Shown here one piece after another: positions 55,673-64,000 of a DNA stretch of 64,000 nt. Location of the stretch: NCBI GenBank assembly GCA_006503535.1, contig QYRS01000007.1:2170001-2234000 (forward strand), written 5' to 3'. This DNA is from Arthrinium phaeospermum (taxonomy: Eukaryota > Ascomycota > Sordariomycetes > Amphisphaeriales > Apiosporaceae). A program made the position numbers and the translations under genes. Under the pieces are notes generated by a model. It was not told where the DNA came from. It ran no database searches and worked only from the letters and a program-made list of their open reading frames with translations. Numbering within the stretch: the first letter of the stretch is position 1; every line of letters begins with the position of its first letter.

Positions 55673-57851
55673 TCCATGGTTGACAGGACTCAGTCAGGCT
55701 GTGTAAGGGCCGTCAGGAACAGTCGACGTATAACTCCTTCTTGCTAACACGAGCGTTTCGCGACTGTCGGTTACATTCTAAGGTTTGATTAGGGGTCAGA
55801 GAAGAACTCGAGATTGAGGATCATCACTAACGTGTCGTGCTTCTTATAGTAACAACCACTGAGCTGTGAGAATATGTGGGAGTCCCAAGCCGAAGGCCCA
55901 CGCCGAGATCTCTTAGTCAACAACATTCGAGAGCCCCTGCCGACCGATGCTACCGACACAGACTCGACCGAACTCTACCTTTACTGCTTCTGCCATCCCT
56001 CCGGGCCGCCCCTTGCTTGCATACAGCACTGCTTCCAAATTCCTTTCACAACAGGCATGAGACCTGCTCTCCGCTGACAGGAGCTTACCGGGCTGTCGTC
56101 ACTGGCTTTGCTGAGAACGGTGTCGCGAGCACGTCCATCGGATGCCCGCGCCTCTTCTACTATATTTCTTGGTCGAAGGGCGGCTCGAGAAGTCAGTCAA
56201 CGGCTTTTGCGCAGATCATGCACTGCGACGCGGGAACCTCGGCAGCGGTACTACATGGCGATACTTGAGGGGGAACGCGATGGTCCCCTTGCCGGACTCC
56301 TCTTTCTCCACGCGCGCCAGAGTAGGCTGAGGTGAAAGGGCCCCCAGCCTGTCCACCCGTCCCAAACGCCCAACTCGCCATTTTGCCTTGGGCCTTGCAC
56401 AGACGATTCTCCGGGCTCAAGATAGCGACGGTTGGGTCGTCCATTCGAGAGAACATCAGACGCGAGTGCAACTCGTACAGATCTTGGAACTTGGCGATCT
56501 TCACGCCACGCACACGATGAAAGCGCTCGATTCACTCGGGGGTCATTGGGAGTCGAGTGTTTGCGACTGTGCATTCCCAAGCTCGTCCATGGATACCCCA
56601 GGTCGTTGGTGACCACGGAACAGGACGCACGAGGATCCAACTTCGAGAGTCTCAACGAGATCGCTTCACTGACAATTGTACTCACAAGGTCGGCAAAGAG
56701 GTCTTGTACGATTGTTGCTACGGCCGTAGAGAACGTCCAGAACACCGGTGACACTTGTGTCATAAATTTGAAGGATCAAGGCAACTTGTCTGTGGGTGGT
56801 CTTCCTACGGGAGGATTGAGCGCATCGAATCGCTACTTCGTTGAGATCAAGGCGGACACCAGAGACATCATAGGCACCATTGCTAAGAAGGACCTACGGG
56901 GTATCCTCAGATTCGGCAAAAAAGTGGCCAGTGTTTCCTTGGCATTGTCCCCAAGTGTTGTGGGATGGTGTCCGCTTAGGGCCATGGAGAAGCTGTACGC
57001 AACCCACGTACAAGGCATCATCACACCGTGTGTGCACTGCACCTGTACTACGATGAGGCGTTAGACGGAAAATCAAAAGTCTTCATGCCAGGTGTTTCAC
57101 TATGGCACCTAGAGCTTTGATGATTGAAAGCTGTTGAGTGAACTCATTCACCATCTCTTCTATCTGAATACTATCATTACGGGAGAGGGGTCGAGCGTGG
57201 CCATACGGCTGGATAAGTGTTGGCTCAGCGTATATGATCCTTGCGCAACATTCTAAGGTATCAGTTTGACAATAGGGTCCCCATGCCCCTTGACGCGACC
57301 TTGATTACGAGACAGCCATGAGAGAAGGTAAGGGGCTTGGGAGTTTTGGTCACGCGAGTATTTCAATATGTATTCTTCCCTAAGTCGAATCACCATTTCA
57401 CAGTACAACGAACTGACCGGTGTTACTAGTTTTGCAAGTTTCGTTCGATCTCCAGACTGCTATACCTGTCGCTCCTTTCTTACCTTCATTGCTGCTGCCC
57501 TCAGGATTTCTGCGCCCCGGGCGTACGCCCTACGGCATCCTCCACGCACCCCCTGGCGACAAGAAACTGTTGCATGGCACCATGGGTCGCCCTCTGCCCA
57601 TTGAAACATACAGTCCATGGCTGGCTGCTTCAACCGGTGGGTCCATCTCGTGACTCCTGACATATCAGGCTCTATCCCAGCTGACATTGGATGTAAGGGA
57701 AATGTACATGCGGCATCATTTACAGCGGTGAGTGCTCACCAAATTAAACAGTCTCAACCACTACGTATCTCAGAATGACTAAAGATTACGTGTACAGATG
57801 CCAGTCCGCGGAAGCCATTTGAACAAGGCCAAACACAGTGTTGCAGGTAAA
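55673..57851. other. Gene-poor region with a decayed minus-strand coding remnant
   Basis: Apart from the remnant at 56340-56570 described separately, frames on both strands are short or mutually overlapping and none has family features. Confidence 0.4.
56340..56570 (-). pseudogene. Decayed coding remnant
   Basis: On the minus strand the reading PMTPE-stop-IERFHRVRG VKIAKFQDLYELHSRLMFSR then MDDPTVAILSPENR is convincingly protein-like. The stop is a TGA where CGA (Arg) would restore the phrase, a C-to-T change of the kind RIP makes. Upstream and downstream the frame is lost. I do not recognise the family; transposon-derived or a dead host gene are both possible. Confidence 0.4.
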
Positions 57852-58043
57852 CCAACCATTTCAACCAATATTTTGATCAACCAACCAAGAGCCTGATTTT
57901 ATCAACCAATCACCGTCAGGTGGTTGGTTGGTTGACGATTTTGGTGGTATATATCAACCAAATACACCAATATTCACGTCAACCAACCAAGAGCTCATTT
58001 CTATCAACCAACCATCGGTACGATGGTTAGTTGGTTGGTTGAT
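57852..58043. repeat. Two tandem hairpin units rich in tcaaccaacca
   Basis: Unit 1 (57861-57937) and unit 2 (about 57965-58043) share caccaatatt, then tcaaccaaccaagagc, then an inner dyad (tatcaaccaaccatcggtac then gatggttagttggttggttga in unit 2). Each unit can fold almost fully on itself. The same ends are found in the 55.6-kb element, so this is a small MITE-like family. Confidence 0.75.
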
Positions 58044-59311
58044 CTGCAACACTGGCCAAACATTACCAAGATGTATCCAGCCGGTACCAAGGCGACGCCA
58101 GAGAGCAGGCTACCGATGGCGACCCATCCCGAGGTTCACCTGTCTCGACCCTCAGAACAACAGAGGCAGAAAGCGCAACACCTTACAGGCTATCGTGGCT
58201 TCGCCCCTCACGATTTTTTTCGTCACCGTCCAGCCGCTCCCATGAGAACCCCTGTGTTTCATTGTATGCTTTATCCATACTAAGGGAAGGATCTAGCACT
58301 TGATGGACCTGGGTGCGTCGATTTGGAAGAGCATGTTGAGCTTAAGGGCTTTAATCATCGAGACCTGTTGAGCAAGCGAACTTGTCAGCCACCTTGTTCC
58401 TCTACTTACATACTACCAGCGCTACCGGGTCCGTGCGCCACTGTGGTATTCTTTGTTCGACGTTGATCATTGTTGATCTGGCCCGTCATGCTGTCACTGG
58501 TCGACTGTTGAGAGCTAGAGAGCCTGATGCCCGACCGGACGAGGAGGCAAATGCTTCAGTTCTTGAGCAACTCCAGGATACTATGGAGCAATCCTTCGCC
58601 GGATTCCGACGCCGGCTTGGAGGCCAGCAACCTCCCCAGATGGTGAACCAAGACGTCCCCATGATCGGAGACCGAGCCATCCCGGATGATCCTGGTCGGC
58701 TCCAGGTGATCCAGCCAACATCGAATCGACATTGTTATAAAGAAATATTACTGTTGCGCACGGACCCAGTAGCGAAGCCGAAGCGGAAGAGGAAGCTGAA
58801 GCGGGAGCGGAAGAAGATGACAAAGACCCTCCGGCGGCTTTCCAAAGATGCCGACGCCCTCGGCACGTTGGAGTAGCTCCTCTTGGCTTGTGGCGATGCC
58901 GTGCAGTCGATAATACCCATTTACCGGCACGTGCTTGAGACCCATCTCTTGGGCTTCATGTTCCGCCTCACGTGGACTCACTCACGGCCACTATATCTTT
59001 TTTCGACGTAATTGAAGCTGACATAAGGTGATAACACATTGGCGCACGGACCCAGTAGTGATGGATCGGGGCACAAGGGCTGCCCGCGGTCTCCTCATCA
59101 TCGAGCGCGCTGGACGGTCCGTGTCTCGTGGAGCTTATGGTAGTGACAGTCCTCGGGGTTCTTCTAGCGGGTGTGAGGAGAGATATTGGTTAACTGCGCA
59201 TTCCGAGGTTCAAGAGAGGTTGAGGAGGACTGGCCGTGTGAGTGCCACTGGGACTTTCCCTACCCAGTTGAATCACAGTCTCACACGGCAACTGACCAAT
59301 CTCCAGAACAA
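58044..59311. other. Weak coding signal only
   Basis: A plus-strand frame at 58515-58876 (LLRAREPDARPDEEANASVL, then MEQSFAGFRRRLGG, then a Lys/Arg-rich tail AKPKRKRKLKRERKK) looks partly protein-like but has no sound start or family. It may be a remnant. The word gcgcacggacccagtag occurs at 58757 and 59042. Confidence 0.35.
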
Positions 59312-59440
59312 CCACTGTTCATTGTGATTTCTCACAAATTCGCCGAAGAACTTCACTGTTCATTGTGATTTCTCACAACTTCGCCGAAGAATTCCACTGT
59401 TCATTGTGAGTTCTCGCAACTTCGCCGAAGAATTTCCGAA
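59312..59440. repeat. ~42-bp tandem repeat, three copies
   Basis: Unit ccactgttcattgtgatttc then tcacaacttcgccgaagaat; the third copy has gagttctcgcaac. Each unit holds the dyad ttgtga-tttc-tcacaa. Related ttcgccgaagaa words occur at 47250-47290. Confidence 0.9.
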
Positions 59441-59499
59441 AGGCATCGGGTTCTGTACAAGGAGTGTCACAAGGTTCGTAGGGTCACGCCAATCGTCTG

Positions 59500-60237
59500 G
59501 CTCATCTACTACGAGTATTGGGCTACTTAACATGCCATGAGCACGATGACATTACACAATACATGCACCCCTGGCGCCTTGCTTACACCAAGTACGAGAA
59601 CGATAAGACTTGTGAAGACTTTACCTTTGCGGTCGATGACGACGCTCTTGGATGACCTTTTATATCTTTCTGGATCGAGATCCTGGGCTTGGAGCTCAAC
59701 CGCATGATACAGAGCCCCTCTCAGTCCCTGAAAGGACTTGGAAGCAGCGACTTGTCTCAGTCTAATTTGAGACGAAAGGGGTCCAGAAAAAGCAGTCTGG
59801 GCAATGCCATATGGCTTCCACCATGAAGGTTGTTGCAAGAATTCACGTGACCACCGAGTTTAATCCGACCCCCCAAAGGCCTGCTGTATGGCATTAGGTG
59901 TTAAACCTTGGGCACTGCTGTAAGTTAGGCACGCAGCCTCAGATACACCATAGCCTATCTCAGGACTCGTACCTAGTGGTGGGCCATCGTACGATTTGCA
60001 AATTGGATCCAGTGTAGGACATGACACAGTAGGGAATTCCAAGATCGTGGACAAACAGTCAACAGTCGCTTTTGATGTCATTAAGCATTTGCTATGGATA
60101 TCTGATCTGGTCGTTTCGTGACATGAACCCCTAATACCATGCTTCCCTTCGATACGCCTGCAAAATTGCTTCCTGGGGAACTGTGCATAGAAGACCGTGG
60201 TAGAGTTGAGATGGTGGCATCTGCTGGTTCCGGTCAT
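59500..60237 (-). CDS. Possible small Cys-containing hypothetical protein
   Basis: An ATG at 60235-60237 opens 125 codons to a stop at 59860. The second half has a cysteine pattern (VDCLSTILEFPTVSCPTLDP then ICKSYDG, later EAACLTYSSAQGL) distantly like a CFEM domain, but the spacing is not canonical. A second minus-strand stretch (59600-59800: SKSFQGLRGALYHAVELQAQ then DLDPERYKRSSKS, ending before gtaaag) also looks coding and could be a later exon of the same gene. I could not find splice sites that join them. Tentative. Confidence 0.3.
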
Positions 60238-60393
60238 GCTGCTGAGACCAGTTGACCACCTTCGGCCCTCACCCGGAGCGAGCCCGCCTTCTTTCCAGGC
60301 CTAAGTTGATACCAGTGCCCATTCCATCCATCCTCATGTTCTCGTCGTGAAGTTGAGGGAGCCTCGTATAATGTTGTCGCGACAAGATCTCCT

Positions 60394-61085
60394 TTATTCC
60401 GTGCCCAGCTTCCACAGGCCGTCGCCCAGACAGTGCGCCTCCTCAATGACGGGCCCCTTGCCCTTCTCCTTGACGATCTTGGTGCTCTCGACCAAGATGC
60501 CCACGGCGCACGCCTCGAGCTTTCCCTCGGCCGTGACAACAACAGGCTCGCCCTTCTCAAGCTCGCGAGTCCAGCAGCCGTCCTCGTCGAGGCCCTCGGG
60601 CTCGCCTCCCTTACCGCTCGGCAGGCGGCCGCCGGGGCTCGTGAGGCCGGGCGCCATGAGGGTGGCGCCGCTGAGGACGAAGCGGATGGCGCCGCGGTCG
60701 ATGCGTATGCTGGGGAAGCAGTTGGGGAAGCGGTGGACGAGCTTGAGGTGCGGCAGCAGCACGTCCGACTTGTCGTGCTGGAAGAAGAGCGGCTCGCCCT
60801 CGAGCACGTACAGCGTGCAGCGGTCCGGCAGCTTCATGGCCTCCAGCGAGCCCTTCTTGGGCAGCAGCTCGTCGATCACATTGTTCAGGAGCGGGTACGT
60901 CGTCGTGAGGGACTGGCGCAGCGCGCGCTGGACGCTCGACTTTAGCTTGGATTTCGGCGCTGTGGGGAGTCTGTCGGCGCGGGAAGAGAATTCCAAACGT
61001 TAGCTGAACGGTTCTCGAGCTGTAAAGTGGAGATTCCAGGGGGTAGAAGGCAAGAGGAGGGCAGATCTTACTCTTTCTTGAACAT
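60394..61085 (-). CDS. tma20: Translation machinery-associated protein Tma20 (MCT-1 homologue)
   Basis: Exon 1 (61072-61085) encodes MFKK and two bases of the next codon; intron 60971-61071 (gtaaga..gacag, branch gctaac); exon 2 60394-60970. The join gives 196 residues starting MFKKELPTAPKSKLKSSVQR. The N-terminal domain of this family is seen in KSSVQRALRQ and YPLLNNVIDELLPKKGS. The PUA domain follows (SIRIDRGAIRFVLSGATLMA, then PGLTSPGG), the MCT-1/Tma20 hallmark. Tma20 works with Tma22 (DENR) on the 40S ribosome in recycling after termination and in reinitiation; cytosolic. The length is close to the 181 residues of yeast and human proteins, with a small Gly/Glu-rich insertion after the PUA start. 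No frame damage, in contrast to genes of the left arm. Confidence 0.92.
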
Positions 61086-61560
61086 GTTGGCGGCAATTGA
61101 CGAGATCTCTACGGTCGCGTCGCGTGGTGTGTTGGGTGTATGTACAGAGATGTTGTATGTCGATTAGGATAGTGGCATGGAAGCTCCCAAAGTTCAATGG
61201 AGGGGCACCTGGAACGACCTGCCCCGCAATCCTGGACGCTTGGGGAGGGGCACACAGAGCAGCGGCCTCATTCCGCGCCCGCTAGAGAGATACAAGATCT
61301 CGACAGGAGGCGCTCCTTTACTTGCATGGGAAGCTCTCAGATAGATTAGGATAAAAGAAAAGCAGTAATAACTATATGATCATGGGTTTCGTATTCTCAT
61401 TGCTCGTCGTCGAGGTCGACTACTAAAGTACTACCAAACTATAGTTGGCTCTGCCGTGGTGAATGCTAGGACGCCATCCCTCATCGAGTAAGTCGCAGAG
61501 GGCGAGTAAATGCAGTTCCCGACGTGCACCTTCGACTTCCTCCATGGGTATAAATGTCGT
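61086..61560. other. Intergenic between tma20 and the I78 inhibitor gene
   Basis: Both genes are on the minus strand, so this holds the tma20 promoter and the 3' flank of the inhibitor. Nothing else seen. Confidence 0.5.
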
Positions 61561-61886
61561 TTAGCCGTGCACGACGTGGCTGACGGTGCCATCCTCCTTC
61601 ACGTGGACATTGAGGCGCTCCGGCTTGAAATCCTTAGTGACCATCATGCCGGGCTCAATGACGCGGCACTCCTGGGGGAGATCCTTCTTGCAGAAGTTCT
61701 GTATCACCGAAAGTTAGGCCTGCGGGCTGTCTTGGTAGGATGGGTGATAGCCAAGAGAGACAGGGTATGTAAACTTACGACCTCGCTGTGGGCATCATCA
61801 GACACCTTCTTTCCGACCAGCTTGTTGGTCCATTCCTCGGTCTTGTCACCAGAGGTGGAGGAGATTCCGGGAACGACGAGAGGCAT
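61561..61886 (-). CDS. Peptidase inhibitor I78 family protein (two exons)
   Basis: Exons 61779-61886 and 61561-61698 join in phase to 81 residues; intron 61699-61778 is gtaagt..acag. The start is ATG 61884-61886 (MPLVVPGISSTSGDKTEEW). The second exon carries the I78 signature: ECRVIEPGMMVTKDFKPERL then NVHVKEDGTVSHVVHG, matching the family pattern R-V-I-x-P-G-x-x-V-T-x-D-x-x-x-x-R-L-N-V. There is no signal peptide, so it is probably cytosolic or vacuolar. Family members resemble the serine-protease inhibitors of the potato-I fold and are thought to block endogenous serine proteases; the target here is unknown. Asp at the third position of the usual TMDYR motif is kept while Met is Lys (VTKDF). 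The long open frame extending upstream of the ATG is 5' leader. Confidence 0.85.
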
Positions 61887-64000
61887 TTTGACGGTGGTTT
61901 GGTTTGGTCTGTTAGGCGACAGTTCTCTTTTGCGGGACGTAGGTAGTGTAGATACTTGATGATGAGTTGTTGAAGATGAAGTACAAAACTGGCGTGAGGG
62001 TGCTTGAGGTCTTCTTTTAACAAGAGTTCGAAACTGGGACGACGTAGGCACGTTGCTGCATCGCACGCTGATGACGTATGATGATTCCTAGGCTGCCCGC
62101 GCAACCTCCATCTGGAGCTGGAGGCCTTTTGGCATTATCACGTGTGTGGGTGCCCGCTTAACTACGGCCAAAAACCAGAGCTTCGACACTGGTATCTACA
62201 ACCTGATTGGCCTTTGGTAACTGAGCAAATCATATCTCCAAGAACTCGATCAAGAATCGACATCTATAATGCAGATTCTAAGATTGCCATCCCTACCTAT
62301 GTGCCAGATTGGTGCGTGCATTCAGACTGATCACAACCGGCCTGGCAGCCACTGGAGCATATACCCTGTTTCTTCCCATATACCGGGTCAAGAAATGAAA
62401 CGCCTTTTGGCTTATATACATATGACTTACATATGAATTGTACGCATGTGTAGCAAACAAGCAAGTCCAGATGAACGACTCCACGGATTGTCGGCTCTGT
62501 GCGTTCACAGCTCCTTACTGCTTTGTACGAACCATTACCCGCGCTGCAGCAACTGACAAGCAAAACCCGTACAGGAATCTTGTTCTGTGTATGCGGGCGA
62601 GTGAGGAACGGTATATGTATTACTGGTAATCTGATGGATGTCAAATGGATTTGGTGGCTAACCTACTCGCTCACCGCAGAACAGCGGAAAAGAGGCTGTG
62701 TGCATGCGCATGCAACCGACAGCTTTCCTAACCGCCATACGGAAAAAGCTTGTCTTTTTCACAGCTCACGGACTCAGCCACAGCCTTTTTCCCAAGCAAA
62801 CTCCACCTTCAGGGATGGAGTACGCCTCGCTGCGACCCCCTATCTGCCTATCTCCCCGACCCCCGACTTAGCGCCGCCAGTTGCTGATTGCAAAGTCGCG
62901 GTCTAGCCCAGAGCTGGGCTAGGGCCAAAACATGGCTGAAAAAGATGGCCTTCCCGGCGCCATGCTGCCACGGAAGGTTAACTGGGGAATCCCCATGGCT
63001 TAAAACACTACACCCCTATTCTGTTCAATGGCGACGATGATCATTCTTCAACGCGTTCAGGGCATTACACATGGCCAGAGACAATTGGGTCACACAGGTA
63101 GACTTGAGGGCTTCATGAAAATATACGAGCAACAACAAGCTTCTAAAAATAAGCCAAAGCAGAGATTGGACTGTTGTTGTTTTTTTGCGGATGATCCTCC
63201 CAAGAAAAAGCCCAAAAGAGTTCCCCATCGCAATCTTGCGGCTTTTCGCTGGTTGCTGGTTGTTCATAAGGAGCGGCGACACAGCGAACAAGCACTGCCT
63301 CATTTCCGGCTAGATCCCAAGGAGACGATCCACAGCATCTGCTGGACCGGCGGAGCCTGCAGGAGGAATAGACCCAATTAGCAGCGCCCGCACGAGCCTA
63401 CAGATGGCTTAGCCCCAATATGGGATGGGGTTGAGATGGAGCAGGGTAGTTGTCAAAAGGACGGGAACCAGCTAGGATCGTCAGCCAATCGCAGCCGCAG
63501 GAAGAAAAAGCCTTCTCCTGAAGCCAGCCTGCCTATAGGTATTCTTGCAGTACAGGTCCCCCCTCAAGGATCCAAGACCTGCATGGGGACTGCTGCTTGA
63601 AATGCAACCTGTAGGGACTGCACTGGATTGGACTGGAACGGGGACCAGGACCAGCACTGCTCTGTTGGACCGACCCGAAACCCATCAGCATTTGCCTGCT
63701 TAGCACCAGCACCAGCACCACGACCAGCAAAGCCAGCACCAAGCAGCCAGCAAACATCTGCCATCCAATTCATTTCGGCTGAGCTCAGCGTCGTTCTTCC
63801 TCTTCCATTCCTCCTCTCCACAAATAAACTTGTCCTCCTGGTAACCCTTCTCCTACAACACAATCTCTCTTAACCTCGCTGCATTGGGGCATACAGGCGG
63901 ATAATTCCATTGTCAAGTCGTAGTACAGCTGACATCGCACTCTCACACCCCATTCGACCGTCCTGAATCGTCGAGAGCGAAGAGCGGAAAACCTTGGTAC
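61887..64000. other. Right edge, no supported gene
   Basis: About 2.1 kb with short frames on both strands. At 63.66-63.75 kb a ccagcaccagcaccacgacc run gives a Pro/Ala-rich reading. The last ~150 bases could be a promoter of a gene beyond the window. Confidence 0.4.

Noticed and set aside
58382..58876. 164-codon plus-strand frame as a real gene
   Set aside because: No sound start codon context, ends in a Lys/Arg low-complexity run, lies among repeats; kept only as a weak signal.
61887..62066. N-terminal extension of the I78 inhibitor
   Set aside because: Ser/Thr/Arg-rich reading of the 5' leader; the family start and codon context favour the ATG at 61884-61886.

Overview
The window is nuclear DNA of a filamentous ascomycete (Pezizomycotina), most likely a Sordariomycete. 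The support is short GT..AG introns of 60-160 nt with CTAAC/CTGAC-type branch points, GC-rich coding sequence, a family AA9 lytic polysaccharide monooxygenase, a dispersed fungal 5S rRNA gene, an intron-containing tRNA, and a DNA transposon destroyed by what looks like repeat-induced point mutation (RIP). I cannot name the species.

Left part (about 1-34.4 kb), the gene-bearing arm. In order: a membrane protein with a degenerate lipase-like core (1155-2897, +); a small multi-pass membrane protein (4294-5067, +); a three-exon secreted SnoaL/NTF2-like protein (5976-6659, +); an F-box-like protein (7051-8186, +); a 5S rRNA gene (8651-8769, +); a tiny secreted peptide with two tandem 17-residue repeats (9471-9659, -); a secreted Gly/Ser/Val-rich repeat protein (11069-12159, -); a single-pass membrane protein (14232-15002, -); a 5.6-kb stretch without a supported gene; an acidic Ser-rich protein (20670-21311, +); tRNA-Gln(CUG) with an intron (22376-22459, -); a histidine-phosphatase gene (22781-23921, -); an AA9 LPMO (25515-26364, +); class II fructose-bisphosphate aldolase (27663-28806, -) flanked by broken pieces of itself; and a membrane-anchored ubiquitin protease (32323-34349, -).

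Middle and right (34.4-60 kb), a gene-poor, repeat-rich block. It holds degenerate low-copy repeats (about 39.8-41.9 kb), a C-rich minisatellite (42.4-42.7 kb), an array of about nine 150-210-bp units (42.7-44.46 kb), a 45-bp minisatellite (45.14-45.52 kb), one intact spliced BTB-like gene (45658-47019, +) whose first intron carries a 31-bp repeat array, a 140-bp tandem array (47.9-48.3 kb), a head-to-head telomere-like hexamer array (48.76-48.96 kb), a 2.5-kb Fot1/pogo-like transposon reduced to almost pure A+T (50599-53122), hairpin-forming MITE-like repeats (55.6 and 57.9 kb) and a 42-bp repeat (59.3 kb). Right end (60.3-64 kb): two clean conserved genes, tma20 (MCT-1) and an I78-family peptidase inhibitor, both on the minus strand and both spliced.

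The most important caution for any reader: at least six genes between 7.9 and 34.4 kb (F-box protein, Gly-rich protein, histidine phosphatase, LPMO, aldolase, ubiquitin protease) are broken by small indels, mostly loss of one C or G in a short run. Because essential glycolytic and housekeeping genes are affected, consensus-sequence error is the simplest reading. The degenerate aldolase copies and one 4-bp duplication show that some real decay is also present. In the LPMO and the aldolase pairs of shifts cancel, so the frame stays open while a stretch of protein is scrambled.
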